This document shows, piece after piece, positions 24,085 to 35,575 of a DNA stretch of 64,000 nucleotides (positions are counted from its first letter, which is position 1; every line of letters begins with the position of its first letter). The stretch is from Parachlorella kessleri. Taxonomy: Eukaryota > Chlorophyta > Trebouxiophyceae > Chlorellales > Chlorellaceae. A model generated the notes under the pieces. The model searched no databases. It had not been told where the DNA came from and saw only the letters and a program-made list of their open reading frames with translations. The DNA lies in the NCBI GenBank assembly GCA_001598975.1, contig BBXU01002470.1, positions 1 through 64,000 on the forward strand. Direction: 5' to 3'. The position numbers and the translations under genes are program-made.

Positions 24085-27000
24085 ATGGCCGACAAACGTG
24101 AGTAGTACGGCTGGCAGTGGGGACCGCCCTGGTGCTCCGGCGCAACTAAGGCCAAGCGCTGACCAGTGGATACCTCCATGTTTGCAGGGGACGTAGCTGT
24201 GGAGGCTGAATCCGTGGAGAAAGAGGTCGACTTCAAAGAGGTGGGTGCTAGCAGCACTCTAGCCAGGCAGCCAGCCAGCCGGCGGGGGGCCGGTCATGCA
24301 TGCAGGCACATGGAGCCTTGCCGCAACCTCGCTCAATAAGAGCACATCTTGTTTCTGAGTTGGAATGGCTGCCTGCCTGCGGTGCAGATTTCTGTTGACG
24401 AGGCCCTTGATATACTCAAGGTGAGCGGTTTCCTTGGTGGGCGCTTACGGGCACTTCAAGACACATATGCCAAGCACTTAGCCGCCTCACAACCCAACGT
24501 GCCTGCTGGAACAAGAGTTTGTAACTGTAGTGGATGCATATGAATATATGCCTGTGCGGTGCAGACTCTGGGCTTATGGGTGTAATGGGTGTGACTCAAG
24601 GTAGGCCCGCTGATAGCAGGCTGACCTTGCATGCGCGTGCAGGCAAGCCACAAGGGCCTCACCGCTGATGAGGCGAAGAAGCGCCTGGAAGAGTATGGAC
24701 CCAACAAGCTGCCAGAGGAGGTTCGCAACCCTATCCTTGTGTACCTAGGGTAAGTTACGGTGGGGCTGGCGAGGAGTTTCTCCGAGGCGAAGTCAGCCAC
24801 TCGTTCTTAGCCTGCTCCAGCATGACTGCCTGGATTGCGCTGTGCTGGTGCTTCTGCTTTATATGGGGCCGTCGAACCCTGCAGCTCCAACTTTCAGCTG
24901 AAGGGGTTGCTGAAAAGGGCACAGTTGCGGAAGTAGGTGGTCAAGTTGCGTGTTGTGGTCTGTGCAGGTATATGTGGAACCCTCTCAGCTGGGCTATGGA
25001 GGCGGCAGCCATCCTGGCCATTGCTCTGCTGGACTATGCCGACTTTGCACTGATCGTGGCGCTGCTGCTGACCAACGCCACCATCTCTTATGTGGAGGAG
25101 TCAAACGCCGACAAGGCCATCAAAGCCCTGACATCTGCCCTGGCGCCGAAAGCCAAGGCCTTACGGGATGGCCAGGTATGCTGGGTGACGGTTGGTGGGG
25201 CTGCTCAGGTTGTCGATATGTAAGACTGCAGGCCAGGCTATAATGGCTTACTGTGGGATCCTGTCTTCTTTAGTATTTCTGTGCCATGCATGTCGCTACA
25301 TGTTGAGTGTTGTTTTCCTCCTGATCAGGCCCGCATCCTGTGCTACCCCGGGTCGAACTATATGAGATTGCTAACTTTCCTCCTTTTAAACTGGCATTCG
25401 CTAAACATCCTCCTGCTCTGTTACATAGCATGCATGCCGTTGTTGCAGTTATTAACTATAGAAGCGTCGGAGTTGGTCCCCGGCGACGTCATCATGGTGC
25501 GCCTGGGTGATATCGTCCCAGCTGATATCAAGCTGCTGGGGGAGGAAGACGAGACACCCCTACAGGTAAGCATGGGCATCTCCTACAGACTTGTCCAACA
25601 ATCAGGTAGCCAGCCTGTCCCCAGCAAGATGGTTGCTGTCGCATTTGTTCCCCTCTAGTGCATAAGTTAGGGTTTTTGTAGTGTATGTGTGAAGTGCTGT
25701 CCTGACTCTTGACCCCTCCGTGCCCCTGGTGCAGGTCGACCAAGCTGCACTGACTGGCGAGTCGCTGCCAGTCAAGAAGGGCAAGGGCGATGTGGCCTTC
25801 TCAGGCTCTACCATCAAGCAAGGAGAGCGGCATGCTGTTGTCTACGCCACTGGTGCGTGCATACAGTCTCTGGTGGGCATGTATGGTTCTGCATAAAGCT
25901 GGGCTCCTCAACGTGTCCCGGAGTTGGGTGATGTGCACGACATATGGAATTTTGGTGGCACAGCTCAGACAGTGCGGCAACCGCTGGCTTCAAGAATCAG
26001 GCCGCTGCAGGCTTCTATTGAAAATTGGCGAGTGCGGCAATCCCAGCAGTTGTTTCTGCCGGGAAGCTGAAGATCCCCAGCTGACATTTAGTTGTCCTCA
26101 TTTCACAGGCCTGCAAACCTTCTTTGGCCGCGCCGCTGCGTTGCTGGGCCAGGCTGATCAGGTTGCCAACATCCAGAAGGTCATGACCAAGATTGGAGCC
26201 GTGTGCCTCATTACCATTGGCGTCTGGGCGGTCATTGAGCTGGGCGTCCAGTTTGGCCACTACAACCACGCCTGCAAGGGCGGCGTGGGTGAGTTGCCGG
26301 GGCATATATTCATCCTTTGTTTTTGTTGAGGCTGTGACATCTGCACTAATTTTGTTTCATGGAGTGTCTCCCTGTAAGTTATATAATGTTTGAGACAAGC
26401 GGTGGGGTGTGTGGGGTGGGGCATCTATAAACCAGCTCAGCTCTCTTGCAACTCTCTTGCTCGCCCAGTAGCATTGCCTCTGGTTGACACAATGACAATG
26501 GCACAGTCTGTGATGGCAATGTCACACGGCGAACTGCCTTCTTGCCCTGCAGGGATGTGCCCCACCCTGACCAACCTGCTGGTCATCATCGTTGGCGGCA
26601 TCCCCATTGCCATGCCCACCGTGCTGGCTGTGACCCTAGCCTTGGGTGCTTACAACCTGGCCAAAGAAGGTGGGTGGCCAGGCAGGCAATGCAGTCTCCT
26701 GCTTTCATTGCTCGCTGTGGTGCGGTGTGCTACGGAGTTTTACTTGCCAAGGTGCTGCAACACGGGCCAGTGAGTAGGGTAGCAGGGCTTGGCTTGGACC
26801 TTGACTTGGCTTGGCACCAGTAGTGCTTGAACCGTTAAACCCTACGCGGCACTGCTTAAACCACCAGCGCCTAAACCTTGGCTTGGCACTAGCAGTGGTT
26901 AGCTGCTTCTGTAGCCTATCAAACCACAAACGTGGATTAAGCTCCCCACCAAATCCCCTTGTGCAGGCGCCATTGTGTCCCGTATGTCGGCTGTTGAGGA

Positions 27001-30000
27001 AATGGCCGGCATGGACATCCTCTGCTCTGACAAAACCGGCACCCTCACTCTGAACAAGCTGACTGTGGACATCAGCAATGTCTACCCCTGCGGGGAGCAC
27101 ACCATCGAGGATGTGCTGTGCTATGGCGCCAAGTCGGCCAACATCGTCACTGAGGAGCCCATCGACATGGTGCTGCACAACTCGTATGCCGGCAAGGACA
27201 CCCTATGGTGAGCTCTTGCAGCAGCATTGGGGACGTGCTGCGTTGATCGTGATACTGTGTTTATTGCATTATTCATGAATTGCTTACATGGGACCTGGAG
27301 AGCAGCTGCATCAAAATGAGGCAGTATGGTCAGAGGGTTTCCCATGTAGGCAGGCTTCAGTGGTGCACTGTAAAGCAATCAATAATTAGTTGACAAGCCA
27401 GCAACATTTCTCGTCTGCAACCCCTGCAGGAATGACCACAAGCTGAACAAGTTCATCCCCTTCAACCCCACGGACAAGTACACCATTGCATATGTCCAAG
27501 AGAATGCCAGCGGCAACATTGAACGTGTGATGAAGGGCGCCCCGCAGGTGCCTTTCTTGGGTAGTGCCTGGCAGCCCTATAACTGTCATTGTGGCAGGCC
27601 GCTGCCCTGAGGGCACTGGCTGGGTGTCAGACAGAATGCCGCATGCCATGCTTGAGCCTTGACAGTTATGCGGTGTTGCGAGCCTGCTTTGGCCTTGACA
27701 TCTGTGCCTTTGTTAGATATGCTGACATACTCATGGAATTTGGTGTGCTTTGTGTTGTAGGTGGTTGTGCGCAACGCGTGGAACAGAGACGAGATTGAGG
27801 AGGAGTGCAACAAGAAGATTGTGGAGTATGCTGGACGCGGTTTCCGTGCCCTTGGCATTGCCAAGGCGCTGGGTGACGGCCCGGCCACCGGCGACATCAA
27901 GTGGGAGATGATTGGTGCGTAGTCTTGACAAGTATGCCGAAGCATGGGTCATTTGACCCTTCCCAGCAGGACATTGCGCAGGCTGGACTGCAGGTGTGGC
28001 ACCGTGTTTCAAGCAAGACTGGGTTGACCGCGGTTTATGCTAGCATAGCATAGGTGTTCTCCCTCACTCCACTTGAGCATGAACCCTGATAGTTTGTCTG
28101 TGTGATCATTTGCTGGCTGCCCCTGTTGTGTTGCAGGCCTGGTGCCCCTGTTTGACCCTCCTCGCCATGACACCAAAGAGACCATCGAGCGCTGCTTGGC
28201 CATGGGTATCCATGTGAAGATGATCACCGGTGACCAGCTGCTGATCGGCAAGGAGACTGCGCGCCAGCTGGGCATGGGCCAGAACATGTGAGCAGAGGCC
28301 CAGCATCGCTGTTATTTGGTGGGAGCTAGCGCTCGGAGCTTTGGCAGAGGATGTGGTACCACACAGCATTAGACTTGTGAGAATGCCCAGTCATGGTGCT
28401 GGGTCTGTCCCTACTGATCTTCAGGTTCACCACCGAGGTACTGCTCAAGGCCAAGGCTGGAACCGAGCTGGTTGCCGGCACTGCCTCTGTGGAGGAGCTG
28501 GTCGAGCATGCCGACGGCTTTGCTGAGGTGTTCCCTGAGCACAAGTAAGCAACTGCGTCAGTGATCGCCCCTTTCAGGCAACGCTTGGACGAAGTCGGTG
28601 GTTTTGGTTTTGCTTGGGGGGACCATATCAGGCAGACTATGGTTCCCAAAGTAGACTGTTGTACCTGGGAGGTTTGTCAGCTGTACTCTGGGATTCGTGG
28701 ACTTGCGTCCTGAAACCACTCACTCGTTTGCTGGCTCTTGCAAATGTTGGGATAACCCTGGCTCTTGCTGGCCCAACTTACTGGTGGTACTTGCTCCTGC
28801 CTGGTGCAGGTTCATGATCGTCAAGATCCTGCAGGGGCTGCACCATGTCTGCGGCATGACCGGTGATGGTGTGAATGATGCCCCCGCTCTTAAGAAGGCC
28901 GACGTGGGTGTGGCTGTGGCTGGTGCCACTGATGCCGCCCGCGGTGCAGCTGACATTGTGCTGACTGAGGCAGGCTTGTCCACGATTGTTACGGCTGTGA
29001 TTGGTGCCCGCAAGGTGGGTGGGCTCATACCTGCTTTGTGAGAGTGCCAGCAGGCTTCATCTCCAAGCATGTGTTGCCTACATGTCACACCTGGGAAATC
29101 CACAGGAACACCTGCCGGCCAACTATCCATCTGCAGAGGTTCTGTCCCGTTGAAAGCTGCAGTTGATTGCAGGCTGTGCGCTGCACTGCTTGCAGATCTT
29201 CCAACGCATGACCACCTACGCCCGCTACACTGTGGCTATGACCTTCCGTATTTGCTTCACCTTTGGCCTACTGACCGTCATCTACGACTGGTACTTCATT
29301 ACCCTGCTCATCGTGCTTCTGGCCGTGTTCAATGACGGTGCCATGATTGCCCTCTCCAAGGACAAGGTTACGCCCTCTCCGGTGCCCAACCGCTGGAACC
29401 TATTCAGCATCTTCATCCAGGGTGAGCTTCTGGCGACTCAGGCCAGCACTGTTGTCTTTCGGCAGGCCAGCAATATAGGCGTGCACTGGTGTCTGGTGGT
29501 CCTTGTGAAGGTCACGAAGAACCTGCAGGCATTGGATGCTTGCGTTGACTTGACATATTATAAGCGGCTGCCCGGTTGCATATGCAACACTCAAGAGAGC
29601 ATTGAAGCGGAGATTGCATGTTTGCCACGTTGCAGGCATCATCTATGGCCTGTTCCTGACCCTCAGCACGTGGGTCCTCTTCTACACTGCCACTCACAAG
29701 AACTTCTTCGAGAACAACATCGGCATGTTTTCGCTCAACTACCGGGTAAGCAAAGCTTGTGGGCTGAGCTGAGTTGAGCACTCATCTTGAGCCATGGTCA
29801 GAGCGCTGTGGCTCAGTCGTTGGTTGAGTTGCGAGTGAGCTGCATTATGCAACGTGTCTTTAATGTGCGCATGTGGCTTCTTGAGTGGTAGTAACCTTGT
29901 GAGAGGCGACATTGGTCGAGGGGGAGGTGGGGTCTATGTCACACCTGACCTAGGCGCTGCGTGCTTGCTGCCTGCAGACGCCCGTCCTTACCTCTTGGTG

Positions 30001-32433
30001 CGATCAGCGTATTGCTGATTACTTCCCCCAGTACGTCAGCCAGGCCAACCAACCTGGTAGCTTCTGTCTGGTCTACCCCACCCAGGACGAGGTGGGTGTG
30101 CCTAGGGTTAGATGCGCACGTTACTAACTGGTTGGTTTGTGATTAACAGCAATCGCGGCAATGTCGGACTGGTGGAGCTGGCATTGCTTTGGCTACCTGC
30201 AACCAGTTGCTGATGTAAATTTGGCCACTGTAGCCGCCTGCACTGGGTTCAACTTTTTGCTTGTTGCCCTATGGTGACCGCAGTGTGCCGGCTACACCAC
30301 CACAACCCTGCCCGCCAACCAGCCCAGCCTGGTGGATCAGTGCATTGCTGAGCAGAAGTGGTTCCGCCAGTCCATGGTCCGCAACCTCATCTATGCCCAG
30401 GTCGGTGCAGCTGGCGCTAGCTCAGCTAGCGTGAAGTCAGCAGTGGTGTTTACTGTAGAGGTGGCTGGATTTGTTGTACACCATGTCCAACTCTCAGGCC
30501 GGTGTGACTGTATAACCGCGGTACAGGCACAGACCTGGCGTAGCTGATCTCAAGAGGCAGCATGCTAGCCTGCCTGCAGGTCTCCATCTCTGGCCAGGCC
30601 CTGGTCTTTGTGGTGCGCACCATCGGCTGGTCCCTCATGGCCCGAGCCGGCACTGCCACCTATCTCGCCTTCGTTTTTGCGCAACTGGCCTCAACTCTGC
30701 TGGCCCTCTTTGGCTTCAACGGGTGAGTGGGCGCGCTGCATTGTGTAATGCATAGAACACGCGTAAGTATGCGGCCTGCCCCTAGCTGAACCTTCTCTTA
30801 CCAGGAGGGCTCAAGGGGCAGTGGCCGTGCTGTAATGCAATAGAAGTAAGAGGGTTCCGCGCCTGTCTGTGTGTGTTCTCTCCTGAGTCGGAAGCCTGGT
30901 GCTTACCATTTCCATGCTACTGTAGGTACGATGTGCCCCCCGGCAGCCAGTCTGTGGAGAACTCCCAGTTTACTGTGCTGTCCTCCGGCGGCAACAACCC
31001 CTTCTTCCAGCGCAATGTTGCCCCCTTGGCCGGCACCGAGGCCGAGTTCACTGCCTCCAGCATCGGCTGCACCTACTACGTGGTGGTCGCCTGGATCTGG
31101 TCTATCATCTGGTACTTTGGCCTGGTGAGCACCAAAGCTCCCCGTTTGCTTTAGCAGCATCCACAGCCGTTGCTTGGGGACAGCCTTAATAGGTTACGCA
31201 CATCAAGCTATTGACTCAACAACACCTTGCCCTTTTCACGTGGGGGAGGGCCTGCTGCTTGGAGGTGCAGCTGCAATGTGCAGTTAGCTCTACTCTTGAA
31301 CATGAAGTCTTGGAGGGCAGTTGCTTGCCCTGCCCGCTCATCAGCTGCAAGAGTTATTTTTAGTCCTGCCATCTGCTCTGCAGGACCCCCTCAAGTGGAT
31401 GATGGCCTACTTCATGAATGAGGACGGCATTCGCCAGGGCTCCATCTGGGACACCGCCTTCTTCCGCCAGGGCCAGCGCATTGGCGCCAGCATTGGTGCC
31501 GGCGTCACCAAGGTGGGGCTTCTTGGGGGAACGCTGGGACGCCCGACAGTAGGCTTGTGACCCGTCCAATCCAAAGGTTTGAAGGGCGGGCAAGGCAAAT
31601 AGGGTACCTGCTCAGTTCACCATCCTTCCCTTAAGGGTTAGCAGGTCCGTGGACGTGCTCACTTTTAGTATCAAAATCCCTGATTCGTTGCCATCTAACC
31701 AGTGCATTGCCTCTGACTACCACTTTCCATGCCCCTGGTGGCTGCAGCACCCCGAGATGCAGCGTGCCAGCGTGCACCGCGTCAGCGTTTCTTCGGCACT
31801 GGGCCGCAACAGCCTGTCCCGGTCCTCCGCCCCTCAAGTGCAGGTGAAGGGTTGATACTGGGCTGCCTATTGAAGTTGGTGGGGTGCCTTTGAATCGCAC
31901 TGGGCTGTGCCACTTGTACCCACGTGTACCCATGTTGCTTAGCTTGCCACTGGGGTTGCATGCAGTGGTGGAGTAAATGCTTTCTGGCTTAAGTGTGAGA
32001 ACTACCTTCACCACCATGGGTTTTCCCTTGCTGATGTGCAGGTTGGTGGTGCCTTCTCAGGCGGCATCCCGGGCGTGGGCGGCAGCATGGTTCCATCCCC
32101 TGCCATGCTCGAGAGGGCAAGCATGGTGAGTAGGATGGTGCCTCATTTTGGCGGGAGCCGCACCGGCGACTAGGCAGCGGCCAGCCAGCATGGCTCTCTT
32201 ATGTTGGAACCCGAACACCTGATGGTGTGGCTGCAATGCTTGCCCTGACACTTCAGCACTGCTAGTGGAGGTGAAGTGTCATGCCAATCTAGCTTGCAGT
32301 GTGGGGTGCTGGGGTAGCCTTCGCTTGCGTTGAGCGCGGCGCAAGTTGACAGTAGTATGGCTAAGGGTTCCCTCTTGCAGTTGTGATATCCTGACTCTAA
32401 TACCCCTCTTTCCTTCAGGTTCGTGTTCACTAA
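24085..32433 (+). CDS. Plasma-membrane H+-ATPase (P3A-type proton pump)
   Basis: An ATP-driven proton exporter that sets membrane potential and pH at the plasma membrane. About 25 exons read in order give roughly 1,050-1,100 residues. ATG 24085 opens MADK, joined to [12 protein letters not shown] in exon 2 (24188). The actuator domain has [12 protein letters not shown]4 is [18 protein letters not shown]. The phosphorylation site is [12 protein letters not shown], in the exon from about 26967. Nucleotide-domain motifs are MKGAPQ and KMITGDQ, and the hinge is [17 protein letters not shown]. The Asp needed for proton transport is in M6 ([14 protein letters not shown]), and the M2 Asn is in [16 protein letters not shown]. 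Two long outside loops, with four Cys in the M7-M8 loop, are larger than in land-plant pumps. The C-terminal tail is Ser and Gly-rich and ends ERASMVRVH, without the plant penultimate Thr. The last exon (32419-32433) codes only VRVH and the stop. Confidence 0.97.
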
Positions 32434-32633
32434 GGGGGCGCTTCGAGGCCCAGGCGCCACTGCACGCATGGCTAGGCGGCATCAGCTCGGTCAGCCTGTG
32501 TTGCTGGCTGCACCTGCATGCTGGCTTCGTTAGTCCTCGACCAATGTGGGCCTGGGCGACGATGCCACATTCTGCATGACTTTGCCTGCCACGTTGTTAC
32601 TACACCCTTGTTTACGGTGGCCTATGTGTGGTC

Positions 32634-32638
32634 TGTAA
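32634..32638 (+). terminator. TGTAA polyadenylation signal of the H+-ATPase gene
   Basis: TGTAA about 200 bases after the stop codon, consistent with chlorophyte 3' end formation. Confidence 0.5.
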
Positions 32639-33762
32639 GATGATGTACCTGGTCTGAAAGGACGGGCGTTTACAGACTGGCTGCTTGTTGTGGCCGCTGT
32701 CTACTGACGCTCGATCCTGCTGGGGATTATAGTCTAGCCTGTGCTTGAGCAGCACTTGGGGCAGTGGGATTTGCCGTAAGCGAGCCAGGTGTACTGGGAC
32801 AGCATTTTGCTGCAATCTTGGCTGGTATGCGCTTCTGAGCTCCCTTCCTGTGCTGTGGACGTGCTTGATACCTTGGATTTTGTGCCTAGACTGTCGTGCC
32901 ACCTGTCTTCCAGGTTTGCACTGGCAAACTCCAGTGTTTTGCAATCTCTGCGCCTAATGTCGGCAGTAAAACGGTGGTTAGCACTTCTCCTCTCCATATG
33001 TGCAAAGTATGTGGCCTTCTGACTTGCCCATGTTTAGCCCGACACACCTGTGAAGGCCATGGCTCAAAAACACACCAGGAAGTTGACCAACTTGTGCGAG
33101 GCATCCTTTTGGTACATCACTGCAACATCTGAGAAGGTCATATGGTTGCCCCCAAGAAAAAACATAAAAAGTAATGCACGGAACTCGCGTGTACTCTTAA
33201 ACAGGAGCCATCACCACAGAGGTAGTAAGGGGGAAGAGTCATTATTACCCTGCATGAACTACTGCCTCGCATGCATTCCTTCCTGATTGCCGGCTGCCCT
33301 ATTGAACTTTCAGGCAGGTCTAGACAGAGACACCGAAAGTTCACCTTCACCCCAACTATGAAGGAGTGATATGCAATCAAATGCTGTCAAAGTAACTACT
33401 AAGGCCTATGTCAAGCGCCCAAGGTTGAGACCCAGAACTTACTATACACAGTATAGGATGCGCGATTATGACAGGAGGAAAGCTCATTACGGTGAGAGGT
33501 GTGCAGTGACAAGTCAAGTGACCCTGCAGGAGGAGGCTGGCGGCCTCATCGGCGCACGGCCATCTCGCACAGTAACTCAGCCGTGTCACATCGACGGGCT
33601 CAGCACAGGGCGCCGCTGGTCAACAGCTAAGGAGCTGCAGGCGCCAAACAGAGTCGCCCAGGCTGCCATGAGCTGCTGCCTTGCCGGGCAGATTGGTCAA
33701 GGGGCCCTCCAGCGAAAGCCGTCCCTGCCAATCAACGCCTCAAGCGGAGCAACGGAGAGTTC
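32639..33762. other. Intergenic between converging H+-ATPase and MUB genes
   Basis: The 3' flanks of two converging genes. A plus-strand open frame at 33371-33832 runs antisense into the last MUB exon, has no recognised motif and is probably fortuitous. No RNA gene or repeat stands out. Confidence 0.5.
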
Positions 33763-34771
33763 TCAGCTGATCGTGCAGCAGGTCTTGGCTGCCTTCTTCT
33801 CGACTGGTTGCACTGCAAGCACATGGTTCTAGGTCCATGTTGGCAGGCAGGGTACACCATGCGCTTGCCAGCATGTCAAGTATTTGGTTCAAATTGCACA
33901 ACTCCTTCGATAACACAATATACAATCTGCTCGTACCTGCTACAGCACGTAGTCTGAGCGTGCACCTAACACCAGCAACAAAGAACAACTGCTGGCACCG
34001 CACGCGCGCCAGCGACACACGCTGACAACCACAAGGCAACACAAAAGTCAGCAAGTGAAGAATGAAACATTACTCAGCACCGCACCTGGCAGGCTTGCTG
34101 CTGCAGGCGGCCGCACAATTACATGCATGGTAACCAAGTAGTCATCCTTGGGCTCCCCCAAGCTGTTCTGCGAGTGTAAGCCTGCAAATAGGCAGAAGGA
34201 ACGTCGGCTCACAGGGTTGAAGCTGTACAAGAGACAGCAACGCTGGCCAAAACAGGTCCCAGCCGATTTTGCAGGGTGCTGCAGTGGTATGTACACTACG
34301 GTGTATTCTAGGAAGAGGATGGGGCACTCCTAAGTGCCTACCACTCACCGCGGAGAGAGTCAGTGTCCGACAGGAACCTGCCCGAGAGTATAAGTCGTAG
34401 CTCGGCAGCGCTGCCTGGCCGCTCCTTTAACAACGGACCCTCTGCACCAGAAAGGCAGCTCGAGGAGGTTGCTAGTCAACAGGCTTTTCGTTTTTCGAGA
34501 AGTCAAGCACAGCGGGGCGCAGTGCCAGCCCTCCCAGAGGCAAAGGAGTTTAGCCTTTGAGCTTATATACGGTCACTGAGCAGCCTCCCAAGCTACACGA
34601 CAGTTGAGCAGCCTTCATGTAGCTGATCAAAGTCTGGGAGTTGCTAGCACCTGTGGGCCACTCGACCAGGAGCCGCTCCTTGATCTCCTGAACCGTGCTG
34701 GACGCTGCAAACTTCAAAGGTCCCACGTCCCCCGCGGTGTGCCGAAATCTTATATCGTATTCTCCTTGCAT
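33763..34771 (-). CDS. Membrane-anchored ubiquitin-fold protein (MUB)
   Basis: MUBs are small ubiquitin-fold proteins held at the plasma membrane by prenylation; in plants they bind a group of E2 ubiquitin-conjugating enzymes. Four exons on the minus strand (34771-34651, 34414-34349, 34181-34086, 33812-33763) join in phase to give 110 residues, close to the roughly 115-120 typical of plants. The order of elements fits: MQGEYDIRFRHTAGDVGPLKF at the start, TVQEIKERLLVEWPTG, then ELRLILSGRFLSDTDSLR, then YLVTMHVIVRPP, and a basic tail ending KKAAKTCCTIS. The last four residues form a CaaX box (CTIS; Ser at the end predicts farnesylation) with an extra Cys just before it for palmitoylation. The ATG at 34771 is preferred over an in-frame codon 33 bases upstream because family members start about this far from the first strand. 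It lies downstream of RRP5 on the same strand and converges with the proton pump. Confidence 0.93.
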
Positions 34772-35575
34772 TCCCTGGCAGCCTTGCCCCACAAAACGGT
34801 GCACTTCTGAACGGACCGAGTCAGACTTTGCAGCAGCTGGTTCACGACCTGTGCCTGGGAACAGACATGGATATCACAAACGAGAATGCAGCAGGGCCCC
34901 AAGTTCTTACCTAGCGACCCCCCACACACGGTTGAGTTTACGAGCAGGTTACCCCATGAGGTTACCCCATCAAGGCGGGGGTCAATCGAGCAGCGCGCTG
35001 CCCGGCTGCACAGCGGTGCACGCACCGTCGGCTTTTGCTAATCATAAGCCAGCATCTGCTAGTAAGTGACTAGAAGGGAGAGTCTGCTGGGGCAACCATG
35101 CCAGGATCCTTCAGCTTTGATCACTTCGATGAGCAGGACGTCCTTGGCAGGTAGTGCGAGACTGATAGCTGGGGACTGACGGCTAGATAAGGGCACTGCT
35201 CATGAGAAGGTACAAGGGACCGCTGCTGCCTACCCCCGCTTCAACTCAACAGGCCTCCGGGTATGCTTGCGAAGTGCCACCTTGCCTGCCTGGTAGCTTG
35301 CTTTTGGCCCTCAACCTTCCAGCAATGTTGTACATGCCAACCTCAACACAGTAGCGGGCCAGCACGGCAATGTTTGGTCGGGCTGACAGCATTCTATTGT
35401 CCTCGCCAGAGGTTGCAAAGGAACAATGGCACAGTATCATTGGACAGTGATTTTCTCACATGTACGGGTCGAAGCACATGAAGCTGGCAGCAGAATGCAC
35501 AACGGCCAGCAGTACGTAACATCTGCACCAAACATTACCCCATGCACCACTGAAAGCACGAGCTGCTTGCTGCTG
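34772..35575. other. Spacer between RRP5 and MUB
   Basis: About 800 bases holding the RRP5 3' flank and the MUB 5' region. No HAT or TPR-like coding sequence is visible on the minus strand, which bears on the RRP5 C-terminus. A short plus-strand frame at 35098 (MPGSFSFDHFDEQDVLG followed by AG|GTAGTG) resembles a first exon but no partner exon was found. Confidence 0.5.

Noticed and set aside
25327..25440. Segment starting [15 protein letters not shown] considered as an exon of the proton pump
   Set aside because: The pump alignment runs directly from KALRDGQ to [13 protein letters not shown]; this segment has no place in the family and is intron.
33371..33832. Plus-strand open frame of 153 codons
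   Set aside because: It runs antisense through the last MUB exon, has irregular composition and no motif, while the MUB exon on the other strand is supported by the CaaX ending and splice phase.
35098..35152. Short frame MPGSFSFDHFDEQDVLG followed by a donor-like site, considered as a first exon
   Set aside because: No in-phase downstream exon could be found on the plus strand before the RRP5 coding region.
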